Shown here one piece after another: positions 21,066-33,643 of a DNA stretch of 64,000 nucleotides. Position 1 is the stretch's first letter. Every line of letters starts with the position of its first letter. Source of the DNA: Eutypa lata. Lineage: Eukaryota > Ascomycota > Sordariomycetes > Xylariales > Diatrypaceae. The position numbers and the translations under genes are program-made. The notes beneath the pieces are model-generated. The model was not told the DNA's origin and did no database searches. It saw nothing but the letters and a program-made list of their open reading frames with translations. The DNA is taken from contig JAKULF010000009.1 in assembly GCA_022661535.1 (NCBI GenBank), positions 1,426,001 to 1,490,000 of the forward strand, given 5' to 3'.

Positions 21066-24000
21066 TTAAAACCCAATAGGACCCCTCCCATCAATCCCAC
21101 CCGTGATGAAATAATCACCAACAACACCCAGCGTATACGAGATACCCGCGACCCAAGCGCCAGCGACCAGCATGCGTCTGCCAACGCCGACCTTCTCCTT
21201 CTTCTCCTTCTGCTGTTGCTCCCTCTTTCCCTTCGACTTCTTCGCCTCCTCTCTTCCGTTGATCCTCGATGCAGCAGCTTCTTTCGCGGCGGCAGTGGAC
21301 GATGGGAGGCCTATTATCCGCTTAACGCCGCTGAAGACGGGCTCCTCGCGCTTCACGAAGTTGGTATTTTCGAAACCGGACGAGGGAGAGGAGGCCTCCG
21401 AGGTAGGAATCTGGTCGACATGCGGGGCTGTTGCAGCAGAAGCAGCAGCTGTAGTAGTGGCAGCGGAAGTGGCGGTGGCATCCTCTGCTTCTGCTGTTGT
21501 TGGCGCTGGCGCCGATGCTGGCGGTAAGTCGTAGTTCAGAAAACCCGTGGGGGAGGCGAAGGCAGCGGCGCTGGGCAGTGGGGCCGGTCGACCCATCATA
21601 TCGATGGGGTTGACGGGCGGCTGCTGCTGCTGCTGATGACCCTTTGTGTCGCGCTGCTCTCGGACCTTGCGGAACACAAGGACGTCGCCGGCGCCCGAGG
21701 CGATCTCGAAGCCCTCGGCCTGCAGCGGGGCGAAGTGCGGTAGGAACTGGGTGGGGTTCGAGAGGCGGAGGAGGACCTCGGCGGGCGTGAGCGGAGCCTC
21801 GTCGTCGGGTACGACGGACGTCGTCTCTGCTGTGGTGATCTTCTGCGTCGTCGGGTCGTATGCTAGGATCTTGTACACGGTTGGTTCCCTGCCGGGAGCT
21901 GCGGCGGTGGAATCCGCAACGAACGCCCCCTCGAGGCTGTCCCTCGGCGGCAGGCCATCTACCTCGGGATCCCTGGAGTATGGCAATTCGACCGCTTCCT
22001 CGTTAGTTAAACCAGCCGAAGTCGCGTCAGGTACCGATGACTTTGTCTTTTGGGCATCTGCATCTGCATCTGCATCTTTGTTGGTGCTATACGTCTTGAC
22101 GAATGTTGGCCATGTGGGCTTGCCTCCGCATTCCTCTGCGTACGAGGTTTCCAAGCCCTGCGGCTCTTTCGAATACGAGTCGGCCTCTGCTGCTTCTTCC
22201 CTAGCCCGACGGGTTAGGCGACTACCTGCCGTAGCTTTGCTATGTCGCTCCAGGGCAGTCTCTAGCCTTGACGCCGTCTCGGAGCCTGACTGGGCCTCGG
22301 CTGTCGTAGGTTGAAAGGTGGAGTTTTCTGCGGGGTTACCCCATGATTGCGTGAATTCCTCGGGGAAATCCCTGACGTAGTTTCCAGTCATTGTGGGTTT
22401 ACTAGCTTGGCTTGCTTGGTCTTCCTGTCTCGAGCGTAACCCTTGGACACTGGCGACAGCCTCACGGTCAGCTGCATCTGATGCTTCATGATGGTTGTCC
22501 ATTGCCACCTCCAGGTCATCCCGCGACGTAGTTTCTGGTTTAGACATGTCGGTCTTCAACAGTTGGTCCCCCTTGACCTGTGATTCTGCACCAGTGAGAT
22601 CGAGCTTCTGGAGTCGTTCCGCAATGCTGGGCTTTGAGACTTTCGACTCAGAGCCATCCATCTTCGCGTCATATTCATTTAGACACTCGGCTACGACATC
22701 CTTTTCCGCCGCTGGCTTCCCATCCGGTTCTTGATGTCTGAACATTTTGTATTTGTCTAGATCACCATATTGGTAAAATGGCTGATCAGTAGCGGTAGAC
22801 GTAGGATCTTCGAATTCCGTCGTCGGATGGTACTTGGCCAGATCGTCATACTTTAGGGTACCATCATCCACTTTCAGGTCTTCATTGTACATGTACGGTC
22901 CATACTTCTCGAGTTCTTGGTCTCTCGATGACTCTTCCGGTTTCATGTCTTCCTTATACATATACGGCCCGTACTTGTCGAGGTCATCATACATTGGAGA
23001 AGACTCCTCTGCCTTCATATCCTCTTTGTACATATATGGCCCATATTTATCCAGGTCGGTGTATTTGTGGGTATTGTCCTCAACTACAACATCCTCATTA
23101 TACATATAGGGCTTGTATTTATGTAAGTCATCGTATTTGGGCACATCTTCTTCAAGAGAACCGGTGGGCTCGTTATGCATGTATGGCTTGTACTTATGAA
23201 GGTCATCGTAAGTTTCATTCGGCTCGTCTGGTGGTAGATGGTTGAGTGAGTACTCGTCACTCTGCGTAGTCGGGAACTCATAGGCTTTGAGCTCTTCCGC
23301 AGTCACCTTTGGAGTATCTTGCATGAAAGGATTCGTGTTTGTAGGGTTAGGATCGATATCAACCTGTCCATACTTCCTTAGCTCATCAGTGGGGGGTGGC
23401 CCATCCGAATGAATCGTAGGTCGTTCGACTTCGGACTCGGGCGGAGCGAAGGGCGCAAATTGAGATCGATAAGACTTGAACGACCTGACTGGCCCTTCAT
23501 GCTCTGCATTCGAAGACTCGTAAACATCTCTTGGAATCTTGCGATTGGTGATAGGGTCAAACACATAACCATCATCTTCTTGGGCTCCCTTAGAAGTCGC
23601 CCCGTCCACGGCATCTGACCTTGCGTCTGCCTTCGCATCTGCCTTCGCTTTCGATTTTGAAGACACAAAGTCTGATTTAGCTTGTTTTGCGCCCTTCGTT
23701 GCGTGCTTAGTCCATTGGTTGAATATATCGTCAATCTGTGACTTCAAAGGGTTGTGGAACCACGGACGAGCATGCCCATCATCCGCATCAGACCTTCTAG
23801 AACTACCATCGAAGGAAAACGGCGAGTCGGGGTTGACAAATCGTGAACGAGACGATGACGCTCCATATAGAGAATGCCTCTCTATTATGCGCTTCAGAGC
23901 ATCTCTTGGATCCTTGGCAAATGGATGACGATCCCATGATAACTTCCTGGTGAGGCTGTCGGTAAATTTGTGCTTCATCGTTCGCTGGCGGCGATGAATA

Positions 24001-24194
24001 TCCCTGTGAAATTCAGGATCGATGTACGATGACCACAAGTTAAATCGATAAGCACGAGTCTGTTGACGATGTCGCGTCTTAAGCGAGGAGACCCCAACTG
24101 GTCGTATTATCCGGCTGGAAGCTGAGTGACCCAGGACCCCTCTGGCCCGCGGGGTAATTCGGTGAACGTCAGTCAACATGGTGGATTGGATCAC
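21066..24194 (-). CDS. Large probable mitochondrial protein with tandem repeats
   Basis: Single exon, 1042 aa; not a family whose function I know. The first 50 residues are Arg/Ser/Thr-rich and almost free of acid (HRITPRARGVLGHSASSRII), a likely mitochondrial presequence. A block GYVFDPITNRKIPRDVYE lies near 209-226. Residues 329-490 hold seven repeats of a 24-27-aa acidic, Tyr-rich unit centred on YDDLDKYGPYMYKED. A compact conserved-looking domain follows near 810-890 (VYKILAYDPTTQKITTAE, then LSNPTQFLPHFAPLQAEGFE). The C-terminus has a basic stretch and one hydrophobic segment near 1008-1030 (MLVAGAWVAGISYTLGVVGD), probably a membrane anchor. The order presequence, long soluble part and C-terminal anchor suggests a mitochondrial membrane protein, but this is inference. 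A second start, MLTDVHR, lies five residues in. Confidence 0.75.
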   Translation of the reverse strand: MIQSTMLTDVHRITPRARGVLGHSASSRIIRPVGVSSLKTRHRQQTRAYRFNLWSSYIDPEFHRDIHRRQRTMKHKFTDSLTRKLSWDRHPFAKDPRDALKRIIERHSLYGASSSRSRFVNPDSPFSFDGSSRRSDADDGHARPWFHNPLKSQIDDIFNQWTKHATKGAKQAKSDFVSSKSKAKADAKADARSDAVDGATSKGAQEDDGYVFDPITNRKIPRDVYESSNAEHEGPVRSFKSYRSQFAPFAPPESEVERPTIHSDGPPPTDELRKYGQVDIDPNPTNTNPFMQDTPKVTAEELKAYEFPTTQSDEYSLNHLPPDEPNETYDDLHKYKPYMHNEPTGSLEEDVPKYDDLHKYKPYMYNEDVVVEDNTHKYTDLDKYGPYMYKEDMKAEESSPMYDDLDKYGPYMYKEDMKPEESSRDQELEKYGPYMYNEDLKVDDGTLKYDDLAKYHPTTEFEDPTSTATDQPFYQYGDLDKYKMFRHQEPDGKPAAEKDVVAECLNEYDAKMDGSESKVSKPSIAERLQKLDLTGAESQVKGDQLLKTDMSKPETTSRDDLEVAMDNHHEASDAADREAVASVQGLRSRQEDQASQASKPTMTGNYVRDFPEEFTQSWGNPAENSTFQPTTAEAQSGSETASRLETALERHSKATAGSRLTRRAREEAAEADSYSKEPQGLETSYAEECGGKPTWPTFVKTYSTNKDADADADAQKTKSSVPDATSAGLTNEEAVELPYSRDPEVDGLPPRDSLEGAFVADSTAAAPGREPTVYKILAYDPTTQKITTAETTSVVPDDEAPLTPAEVLLRLSNPTQFLPHFAPLQAEGFEIASGAGDVLVFRKVREQRDTKGHQQQQQPPVNPIDMMGRPAPLPSAAAFASPTGFLNYDLPPASAPAPTTAEAEDATATSAATTTAAASAATAPHVDQIPTSEASSPSSGFENTNFVKREEPVFSGVKRIIGLPSSTAAAKEAAASRINGREEAKKSKGKREQQQKEKKEKVGVGRRMLVAGAWVAGISYTLGVVGDYFITGGIDGRGPIGF
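22725..23210 (-). repeat. Coding tandem repeats, seven units of about 24-27 aa
   Basis: Seven imperfect units in the 1042-aa protein, starting near residues 329, 354, 378, 402, 425, 449 and 476. The core is [YE]xDL[DH]KYxPYMYxED. Middle copies are closest to each other, as expected for expansion by unequal exchange; the fifth has lost the YDD start and the last two lack PYMY. Confidence 0.85.
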
Positions 24195-25871
24195 GTATGC
24201 CTATAACTAGATCGATGCTATGCTTCCTCTACATCATCTACGAAGAAATACGCGATTAGTACTAATATAGTGGAATATAAATATAATATGAAACGTCGAA
24301 GCTGAACTGGCAAGACTCAGCCAGCTATCGCAATAGGTGGACAACTTACACAGCACTGATCATAACTGGTGAACTTCGGTTCTTCTAGATCCGGAGTTAA
24401 TAACTCTAATGACAAGGGACATTACAGGTAGACAAGCTCTTGAAATAGATACACAAGGTGACGAGGTCAACTAAAGGATACGAAAGTAGATTGGTTGATG
24501 AATACTACCTACATGCAGGTAGATGTATCTTCGAGACGAAATAGAGAACACGCCGCTTGTCCGTGTCAGAGGAATGTGAAGAAAGAGAGAGTTGGGGAAG
24601 TTACATAGCCACGGAAGAAATCGGGTAACTATGCTATTAAATAAGGTATCAATGAATTAACTACCTAAGTTAGTACCTACCAACATTAACTATCTATGCC
24701 CCCCATGCAGGTACCTCTTCATTGGAGTCAGTTTAAGGCGAAACATGAGGGGTTATTTACCAAATAACTAACGCTTGGGGGGTTGGCGTATGGAATCCTT
24801 CGGTATTCTGCGTAACAGGTAGACAGGTAACCGAGAGAAGCTGGAGTTTGATACTTTTAAAAGAACATTGCATGACATCTCGGGAACTCCTTTGCGGGGT
24901 AAAATGGGTCGATGGGCGGGTTATGCAGAAAGGCAGGGATGTTAGGATGGCTGTGGTAAAAGCATCGCGTGTGCGTCATGAGAGGCCATCAGCTAATTGC
25001 CTTTTTAGGTAAGATACCCCAACTACGCCCCAGGTCTTCAGGTCGTATGCCATGATGAACAACTCAAGTACCCCGGTTAGCCAGGCCAGGAACCAGGGAA
25101 GCAGAAGCAGAGAATGCCTAAAGTTAATATATCATAAAATCCCACGACACATAACTCTTGTCTGCGTGTCTGCTTGTTCCATTCTCTTCTTCATAAGAAG
25201 TGCCTCCCTCCATTGATTTAAAGCGGCTCTTATGCGGAGAAGAATGATCACATGCAGTTGCTTGGGAAAGCTAAAAAGAATGAAAGTCTAAACGGTTAAC
25301 CTCATTCGGAATTAGCTTGGCCGCAGCCGGGAGTGGAGTGGAGTCGATGCTTTGACCACGTTTGACGTTAACTATGTATTAACTAATTTGAATAAGAAAA
25401 TTTCAATATTCCAACCGGCCTGAGTCACTAGCGGTAGGTACCGACGTAGTTATCTCCGTAGATGTACTGATGTTAAGGCCTTTTATACTTCGTACAGCAC
25501 ATCTAATAATAGGAATTTGATAGTTGGTAGTATCCTGAAAAAAGATTCATGACATTCCAACATCATTGAATATTTCTTTATTGCATACCAGGTCCGAATG
25601 TTTGACGAGAACCTTTGAACAAAAATGATTATACAATGCATATCTAAATACATACGATACATTTACCTACATACGTCAGATTTACCCACCGTGGGGTCAA
25701 ATATCTCAACTGCATACATTTGATTCGGCGCCTTATTTTGTTCGCAAACCAACGTGTGGGCATCTTTGCGGCTTCGAGCAAATTGCGATCATTGCGAAGC
25801 GAGCCAAGGCCGATTCTCGAGCGTCATCAGAATTTAAGCTCGAGTAATAACTCTCTTGTCGGGTTGCTAGA
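24195..25871. other. Shared promoter region of two divergent genes
   Basis: A 1.68-kb AT-rich spacer between the 1042-aa protein gene (minus) and LTN1 (plus), so it must carry both promoters. No gene is supported and no motif stands out. Confidence 0.6.
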
Positions 25872-28800
25872 ATGAGTCGCAAGACGGGGAAGTCACGTGC
25901 CCTCGGCGGCAAAGCATTTTCGAGCTCTGGTTTCGGTGGCTTTGGAGGCTTCACGACAAGTTCTAGTGGTAGCAATCTCTCCTACTTAGCAGAACCGCCC
26001 GACTTCTCTCTTATTTCTGATGCCAACGTTGTTGTGTCCCTTAAGAACCTCCAGAAAAAGGATGCCACGACAAAGGCCAAGGCCCTGGAGGAGCTCGTAA
26101 CGTATGTGCAGGCGCATCCATATGAGCAGCATGGGGGCGTAGAGGATCCGATTTTGGATGCATGGGTAAGTTTTCACCATCCTAGGATAGGGGTTATTCA
26201 TATGGAGCGGTTAGTAACATGGCGACCAGGTTCAATTGTACCCTCGTATTTCAATAGACAATTCGCGCCGAGTCCGTGAGCTTTCCCACACACTTCAGTT
26301 CGAGTTAATGAAGTCTACTCGGAAGCGCATGGAAAAGCGTCTCCTAAAGATTGTCGGGTCTTGGCTGGCAGGCACCTTTGACAGAGATCGAGTTGTGTCC
26401 CGGGTCGCCACCGAAGGACTCTCGTCTTTTCTCACTACCGAGGAGAAGGTTCTTCATTTTTGGAGGCGGTGTCAACAGCAGATCATAGACTATGCCTCTG
26501 ATGCGATCAAGGAGGCACCCGACACCCTTAGTGATGAGCGAACAACTAACTCCGACGATGCGGAAGCTAAGTACCATCGAGTGCTAGCTAGCAGTCTTGC
26601 GCTTGTTCTCAGCCTGTTACAGAAGCTTGAGCCGTCAGACCTGGAAAAGTTCCAGGACAACTATGACCAGTTCTTTGAGGATAATAAGGTCTGGGTTAGT
26701 GTTGCGAGCAACGACCCATTAGTAAGACGGCTATCTTGCCAAATGCTCTCAGTCAGTCTAGAAACAAGACACGGTCGAGTTGGCGCAGACTTAACTCGCA
26801 TCAGTAAAGCATTCATTGCTGAGGGGCTAAAGAGCAACCATACTGGTTCGGCGTCGGAGTATGTCGCCGCATTAACGAAACTGACGGAGAAATACCCATC
26901 CGTGTGGACGTCGGACTACAATGGGAAGCGATCACCCACCTCCCGGCTGAAGACGTTCCTGGAAAAGGGGTCTCAAGGCAGTAGCGTAAAGTACTGGAGT
27001 TCGCTTAGTCGATTATTAGATGTCGTTCCAGCCGAGATACTTCCGACAAATCTTGATGGTGCGTCAGGTTTCTTGAAATCTATGAGATCGGGTGTAACAA
27101 GCCGAGAGGAGCCTCGCAATACGGCTCTTGAATCCTGGTCGTCATATCTTGGTACTTTTAGGACCTTTTTAAAAAGACTCCAACCAGACGAGGCACGAGT
27201 TGAACTTATCAAGGAACACTTATTCCCATTGATAGAGCATTATCTCCACCCTACTCCGGAAACTTCAGTTTGGGCTTCTGGAAGCCAAGTCCTGATATTG
27301 ATCAAGGCGTATACGTCAGTTACTACCTCGCCGTTTACTGATGTTACCAATGCGACGAAGATCGAATGGTTTCGCCTACAAGGTGAGTTCCAAGACCGGA
27401 TCCGGAATTCTCTTCCTGAATCGTCCAAGGACTATGATAAGTCACAAAAATCTATCGCAGAGGAGGGCGACCGATGGTTCACTCTTGCTGGTAGCATATT
27501 GGACGCCCATCAGAAAACCATAGGAACCGACAGACCGATCCCAGATATACCAGCGGAACCTTCTCTTGAGTTATTGGGAGATGCTTTCACGTTGCTGGAA
27601 ACGAGGAATTGGAAGCCATATGGCGCTGCCGCAGCAGTTGAATCCTCCTTCAAAAAATCGCCTATACTCTTCAACTATCCTCCAGCTAGCACATGGAATA
27701 TTTTTAGTTCTCTCGAGAAATCGCTGCGAGATGGCGGGGATAACTTCCTGAAGTCTCCAGCTGCCCCATACATTTTCTCAAGTATCACACTTCTTGGAGA
27801 GATATCAGAACAGCAGAATGAGTACGAGAAAATCTGGAAGGCAAATATCACGGGATTATCCAGATTTAATGAAAGTCCAGAGTTGCTACCCGCATTAACC
27901 CACCTGCTATCTAGCCGACAAGCCTCTCCTCTCGCCCACCAGGAACCTGGCTTGCAAGCAGAACTGATCAAGAAGTGTCTCATGTGCACAGTTGGGTCAC
28001 TGGAATCAGGCTGGGGTCTTTTTGATGCAGTCATCACTTTTGATTCCTTGACAGAAGCTGCAGCAACGCGTCTCGTGAAGGAGCTAGCATCTCGAGTGGT
28101 TAACCCTCTTGGCCAACCGATTCAGGGGGTCATCAAGGGTTTGCAAATAATAGCACAGAAGAGGCCAGAGTTACTGTCACAGGACGACGGAATTCACATG
28201 AGCTTGATGGCGAGCTTATTGAGCATATCGGAACGTTCTGATACCAATGCCGATATCACGGGCTTGCGGTCACTAATTGAGAAACCTGCAAGTGGAGGGA
28301 ATCGCGTCTCTGCACTCATACAGCAGAACATCAATGATGCCATGCCAACATCACTTGGGTAAGTTAGAAAGCTTCCGTATCATTATAATAGCTGTACTGA
28401 TCCATATATATATAGAATCGAAACTCTTGTTCAACAAGCCATGCAAGTCTACAACTCGGTCGATAAGTCGACAGAGGGCAGCACTGTACAGCTCATGTCT
28501 TTACTACCGGACACGCCTGTATGGAAATATGAATTGGTGAATTTCTTCGAAGAAATACCTGATCCCTCTCTGGCTCTCACTAGTAGTCTCGGCGGGGCAT
28601 ACTTTCTCCCTAACGGAAGCTCAACAACGTCAAAAACTACAGTGCGGCGGGACCGGAGCGGTTGCTCAATCCCGGGAAGGATGGCTATGTATATGACCAA
28701 GCTACTATCGTCTGGATTCAGCATGGGCGACCTACCAATGCACGCCCAGGTCGATATTCTAACCTGTCTCGGATTGACGACAGAACTAGCGACCGACCAA

Positions 28801-30720
28801 CTTACGGCGATGAGCACTGATAAGATCTGGAAATCTTTTTCTACAGGGAATAGCCTCTCAGACGCTGAAGATTTTATCTCCCTATCTCGAAACCTCCTCA
28901 TAGAACTGACTGAGAATGCCGATAACTGGAGAGATGGGTCAGGTACATCGCAGTCGCAACTGATGCACGCATCTGTGCAGGAGCTTATCGGACTTTCGAG
29001 GTCTCTCACACCTATGGGTCTTTACTGCGCACGCTTCTTGAGCGAACTTCTTCAAACTTTGACAGAGGCTTATGGCTTTCCGTCAAGTGCGGAGCAATGG
29101 TTGACATCCCTCGACATACTAAAATCCAGCCCTTCGACCGTCCTCCCGGCTGTTGCTATTCTTAGTGGTCTTGGAGAAGCCGTATCGTCGTCGAAAGCAG
29201 TCAACAATTTCTGCAACCGCTTAGTCAGTGATGTTGCAGGGGCGAAACTCAATCAAGAGACGACCCTGATTACTCTGGTTCTCTTGAATGCTTGTATGCA
29301 GGTTTACGACGTCGGCGAGCTTCCTGTTGCCAACAATCGACTGGTGTTTGCCGTGAAGCAGTTGACGTCATGGTTTGAAGCCCCTGAGGAACTTGATTAT
29401 CGATTTGCGGCTGAAGTATGCCGCAGTCTGCAGCGGTTGCTTCCATGCGTCAAGGATGTCTACGGTTCATATTGGGAACTATCGGCAGATTTCTGCATCT
29501 ACTTGTGGACAAAGCCGATAATCCAATCTCTAGACTGCCGTCTGCCCGAGATACATGCTTCGCTTCGACTAATTACAACACTACAATCATTAGAAGACCC
29601 TAATGATGATCTAGTTGATGTCCTTCAAGCAACTGCCCAAAAGAGATCGGTCGCACTTCTCGAACTGCTCAAGTTACCTCGAGAGAAGGAAACACAGGCC
29701 CTCGAGATTGTCGACGCATTCATATGTCGACAGGTGGAAAAGATTCCCTTGGACCACGTTGAGGACGTCTCAGAATTGTATGGACTGGTTTCTGGCGACT
29801 CCCGCACGATCCAAACTGCCGCCTTCACGGTTTTACACAAAGTGCTCCCAGCAACACAAGAGAAACTATCGGTGGATGTCCTCTTAGAGAAGAAAGATGC
29901 CCAGCTTCCCGATGAACTCTTGTCTCTCCTTCTCGATGCACCAACTTTAGAAGCGTATCCCGATGACGTGCTGGTGCAGTTCCCAACGCCGATTCGGTCA
30001 TATCTTCTATCCTGGCATCTCGTCTTCGACACGTTCCAAGCGGCCTCCTTCAAAGTACGCGGCGACTATGCCGAGAACCTCAAGTCAGCCAAATATATCG
30101 GGCCGCTAATGGACTTTACCTTCGATGTCCTAGGGCACTCGGCAGCGCATGCTCTGAACCTCGACAAAGCCAACTTCACCGAAGAGCATATTCGTAAATA
30201 CGACCTCAAGCTAGCGGAAGCGGAGACCGAGGAAAGGAACATGCAATGGCTTCTTATCCACCTCTTCTACCTCGTACTGAAGTACGCCCCGGGTCTCTTC
30301 AAGACCTGGTTCATCGACTGCCGCTCCAAGCAGACCAAGATTGCCGTCCACAACTGGATGACCAAGTACTTCTCACCGATCATCATATCCGATGCCCTGG
30401 ACGAGGTGACGAGCTGGGCCGCGACGCAGGAGGCACCCGCAGACGACGAGAACGAGTTGATCGTCAAGGTCAGCCGCGCCGCCAAGGAGATCACGGCCGG
30501 ATACGAGGTGGACGAGTTGCAGGCCGCGATCTCCATCCGCATCCCGCCGGAGTACCCCCTCGAGGGCGTGGCTGTCAACGGGATCAACCGCGTCGCGGTT
30601 AATGAGAAGAAGTGGCAGAGCTGGATCATGACGACGCAGGGAGTTATCACCTTTTCCGTAAGTTTCTTTTTCTTTCATTTTTTTCTTTCATTGATACCCC
30701 TTTACCGCTCCACTGCATTC

Positions 30721-30812
<92 letters not shown>

Positions 30813-31132
30813 ACACCTGAAGAGTACATAGGCAAACAGACAGTAACGCTAAAACTACAAAACTACAGGGCGGCAGCATCATCGACGGCCTCATGACGTT
30901 CCGCCGCAACGTGGTGGGCGCCATGAAGGGCCAGAGCGAGTGCGCCATCTGCTACAGCATCATCAGCACCGACAAGCGCATGCCCGACAAGCGCTGCCAG
31001 ACCTGCAAGAACCTCTTCCACCGCACCTGCCTCTACAAGTGGTTCCAGAGCAGCAACCAGAACACGTGTCCCCTGTGCCGGAACCCCATCGATTACCTCG
31101 GGGCTGATACCAGGGGGAGGAGGGGGGTATGA
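25872..31132 (+). CDS. LTN1: E3 ubiquitin ligase listerin (Ltn1/Rkr1)
   Basis: Four exons: 25872-26165, 26230-28358, 28416-30657 and 30869-31132, with introns of 64, 57 and 211 bp; 1642 aa, in the family's usual range. The N-terminus (GKAFSSSGFGGFGGF, then DATTKAKALEELVTYV) and the following LYPRISIDNSRRVRELSH are classic listerin features. The middle is a long HEAT-like helical array. The last exon carries the variant RING from about residue 1580: CAIC, then CQTC, FHRTCLYKWF and CPLC. Listerin works on 60S subunits in ribosome-associated quality control: with Rqc2, Rqc1 and Cdc48 it ubiquitinates nascent chains stuck after ribosome stalling. All exon joins keep frame and restore family motifs (for example LYPRIS and GGSIIDGLMTFRRNV). 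The third intron contains a long CTAT microsatellite, which makes a false in-frame Ser-Ile-Tyr-Leu extension of exon 3. Confidence 0.95.
30721..30812. repeat. CTAT microsatellite, 23 perfect units, in LTN1 intron
   Basis: Ninety-two bases of uninterrupted tetranucleotide inside the third intron of LTN1, between donor 30658 and acceptor 30868. Such a perfect tract is expected to vary in length between strains. Confidence 0.95.
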
Positions 31133-33643
31133 TGATGATGTGTGATGTGTGATGTGCTTGAGTGAATTCGTTGGTGGATTGATGGATTGGTGGTAGTGAC
31201 GGATAGAAGAAACTCTGATGAGACGGTATAACAAAAAGGGGAACTTGGGGACTGTCTGGTTTATGGTGGGGAATTGGGGGGGGGGGGTCCGATGGATATA
31301 AATGGCTTACCGAGAGCGCGGTCTTCGTATGCGTTCACTAAGTCTCTAGTATTTAAGCAGAGTCAGCACCAGTTGTACGGAATTGGATCAAGTCTTTTGC
31401 TATCAACATGAAGTGCTGTCAGATCCAGACTATCACCGGCGTTCATAGGACGCATTTCCCCTACTAATCCATTGTAATGCTCGCCTCAAGTGAACAATCT
31501 TAAGGCGTTACACCAGTCCAAATCTAGGACCCCTAGAAATATTTCTACCGAATAGCAACTACCAACCCATCATAGTGGATAATCATGGTAAAATAAGGCG
31601 TAATAATGTATTATTATTATCGTTTGGCTTAAAATTAGGCAGTTTGTTTGGAAAATATATGTTACGAAAAGGAATTAAATACTTACCTGTAAACAGTAAA
31701 ACAGAAATCGCCGTGTAGGTATGTAAAGCGTAGACCTACGGAAATAAAAAGTGTAAGGACACAACTTAGTTTTTCTTTCTTTGTAATTATTTGTCGCTTT
31801 CCCCCCTTCTATATGAGACCTATAATACTCCTTTAGTTAAGGTCTTTGGGATATCTTGGATTTGGCCCTGCTTTATTATAAGAGGCAATGGTTTCCATAG
31901 CGCCTGACTACACTTTGCTTTGCAGAATAATTACAACAACTTATAATGTTACACCGGAATATTGTCCTATTCGATTATCAGATCTCATGTTTACACGTAG
32001 ATGGAGCTTTTATTAGTACAGCTTAACCCGGATTTTCCTACATTATATTTTGGCCATTGTTAAGATCTGAAGTTGTTGCTTAGTGGACGGTCTAATCTTT
32101 TTTCTTTTTTTTTCTTTTTTTTTTTTTTTTTTTTTGGATTTGATTTACCTTCTGCTCACGAGCCTCTGGCTATCGCTGTTTTGTTGGCAACAATTCTTTC
32201 ATGCTTCATCACTCCATTTCGGTTTGCGGTATGACTGCAATATATTAACTAACAGATATCTTTTCATGTATTCGAATTTTTAAGGGTCTAAACTTCAAAC
32301 GATATAGGGTCGGAGTGTTGTCATATTGGATTATGATTTATAAGGATTAATAATGTAACTAAATACTTGAATAAACAACACACGGTTGCACCAGCTGATT
32401 TGCAGCTGTAAGTAATACATATGATTAAAATATGCAATGAACTCAGTCCGTTAGATTCTTAGTGCATACGTTCCGTATACATTTCAATAAAGACTATGAA
32501 GATACTGTCAACTACATTATATCCGCCCAAGGAACGTGTATGTCCCGGTATTGCGAGAACCTCGTTCCCTAGCATGCTTTATATAAAATTCCATTCAGAA
32601 CCATCCAGTCCTTCTAGTCTTATTTTCATGTACAACATTTTCGTCTTGAGAAAGAATGTCATGGGTTGTGGGAAGGGAAACAATCAAGCGTAGTAGCATG
32701 GTACTAATCTGAAATAGCCTTACAACTTTTAGAATTCTTGAACATGGTTTAAAAGGAGATCATTTTTCCACCTATTAAACGAACGAGCTACATCGCATTT
32801 CATAATATTCATCAATTCCATTGATAATGCTTCTATTATATCTCTTTACCATGTAAAGTGGTTTCATTAACCTTTAACGGACACTACTCGGGATTATGGT
32901 GTGGAAGTAGATATGGATAGCAATGTATAGAGCTCATACCTATCTACACATGCTAACACCTATTATACTAAGTAAGCCTATCATATGACGTCTATGGCAC
33001 TATCTCATTGTGTCACACGGGAATGGAGCCAAGTCTTGTTAGCTGCAAGATATCCGAAGAGACAACCAACATATTAACACTTGTAGGTCATACGACAATT
33101 ACAGGAATACATAGATGCCTAATAAGAGCCAACAACTATTATCAGCGGCTAGGACGGCAGAAGGATAATACAGATACGTACCTTTATTTTGTACATGAAT
33201 AGTCGACGACCCTACAGGTCGTACAGAGCAGATAGAAGGACTTCATGGACCTTAGGACCAAAGAAAATTAGTAGTTGAATAGAACCTCAGTTCCAAGCCC
33301 TACAGCCCTTGTCACGCATTGTTCATTAGTAGCTACAAACAGCTGTAACTGACGCATCTCTTAAATTCTTTCCTCATCACTTTCTCGTCTAGGATTAGTA
33401 GAATCTCCGGCAAAATTCATGTTGTGGCAATAGTATAAATGTCTTCTTTATCTCAGAGATACTGTTGAAAATACGTCACGGAAACAATATTTCAAGTTCC
33501 ATGTGGCTGGGAATATATAAGCCTAAGAATTTAAAGAATAGGTTTGAATTAAAGCGCCCCTATAGCATAAAAATAGCGGGAGGTACCGAAGTAACATTAA
33601 CCACTGGAGTTGCGGTAACAACTAATACAAGGGAGTTATCACA
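31133..33643. other. AT-rich intergenic, no gene supported
   Basis: About 2.5 kb of AT-rich sequence between LTN1 and the CTK2 region. It has a G run near 31275-31287 and a T-rich tract at about 32097-32136. A 66-aa frame at 33465-33665 runs into the decayed repeat described next and may be the start of the same relic. Confidence 0.55.

Noticed and set aside
30658..30831. A Ser-Ile-Tyr-Leu repeat extension of the Ltn1 protein
   Set aside because: It is the translated CTAT microsatellite after a strong splice donor; the next exon supplies the RING domain.
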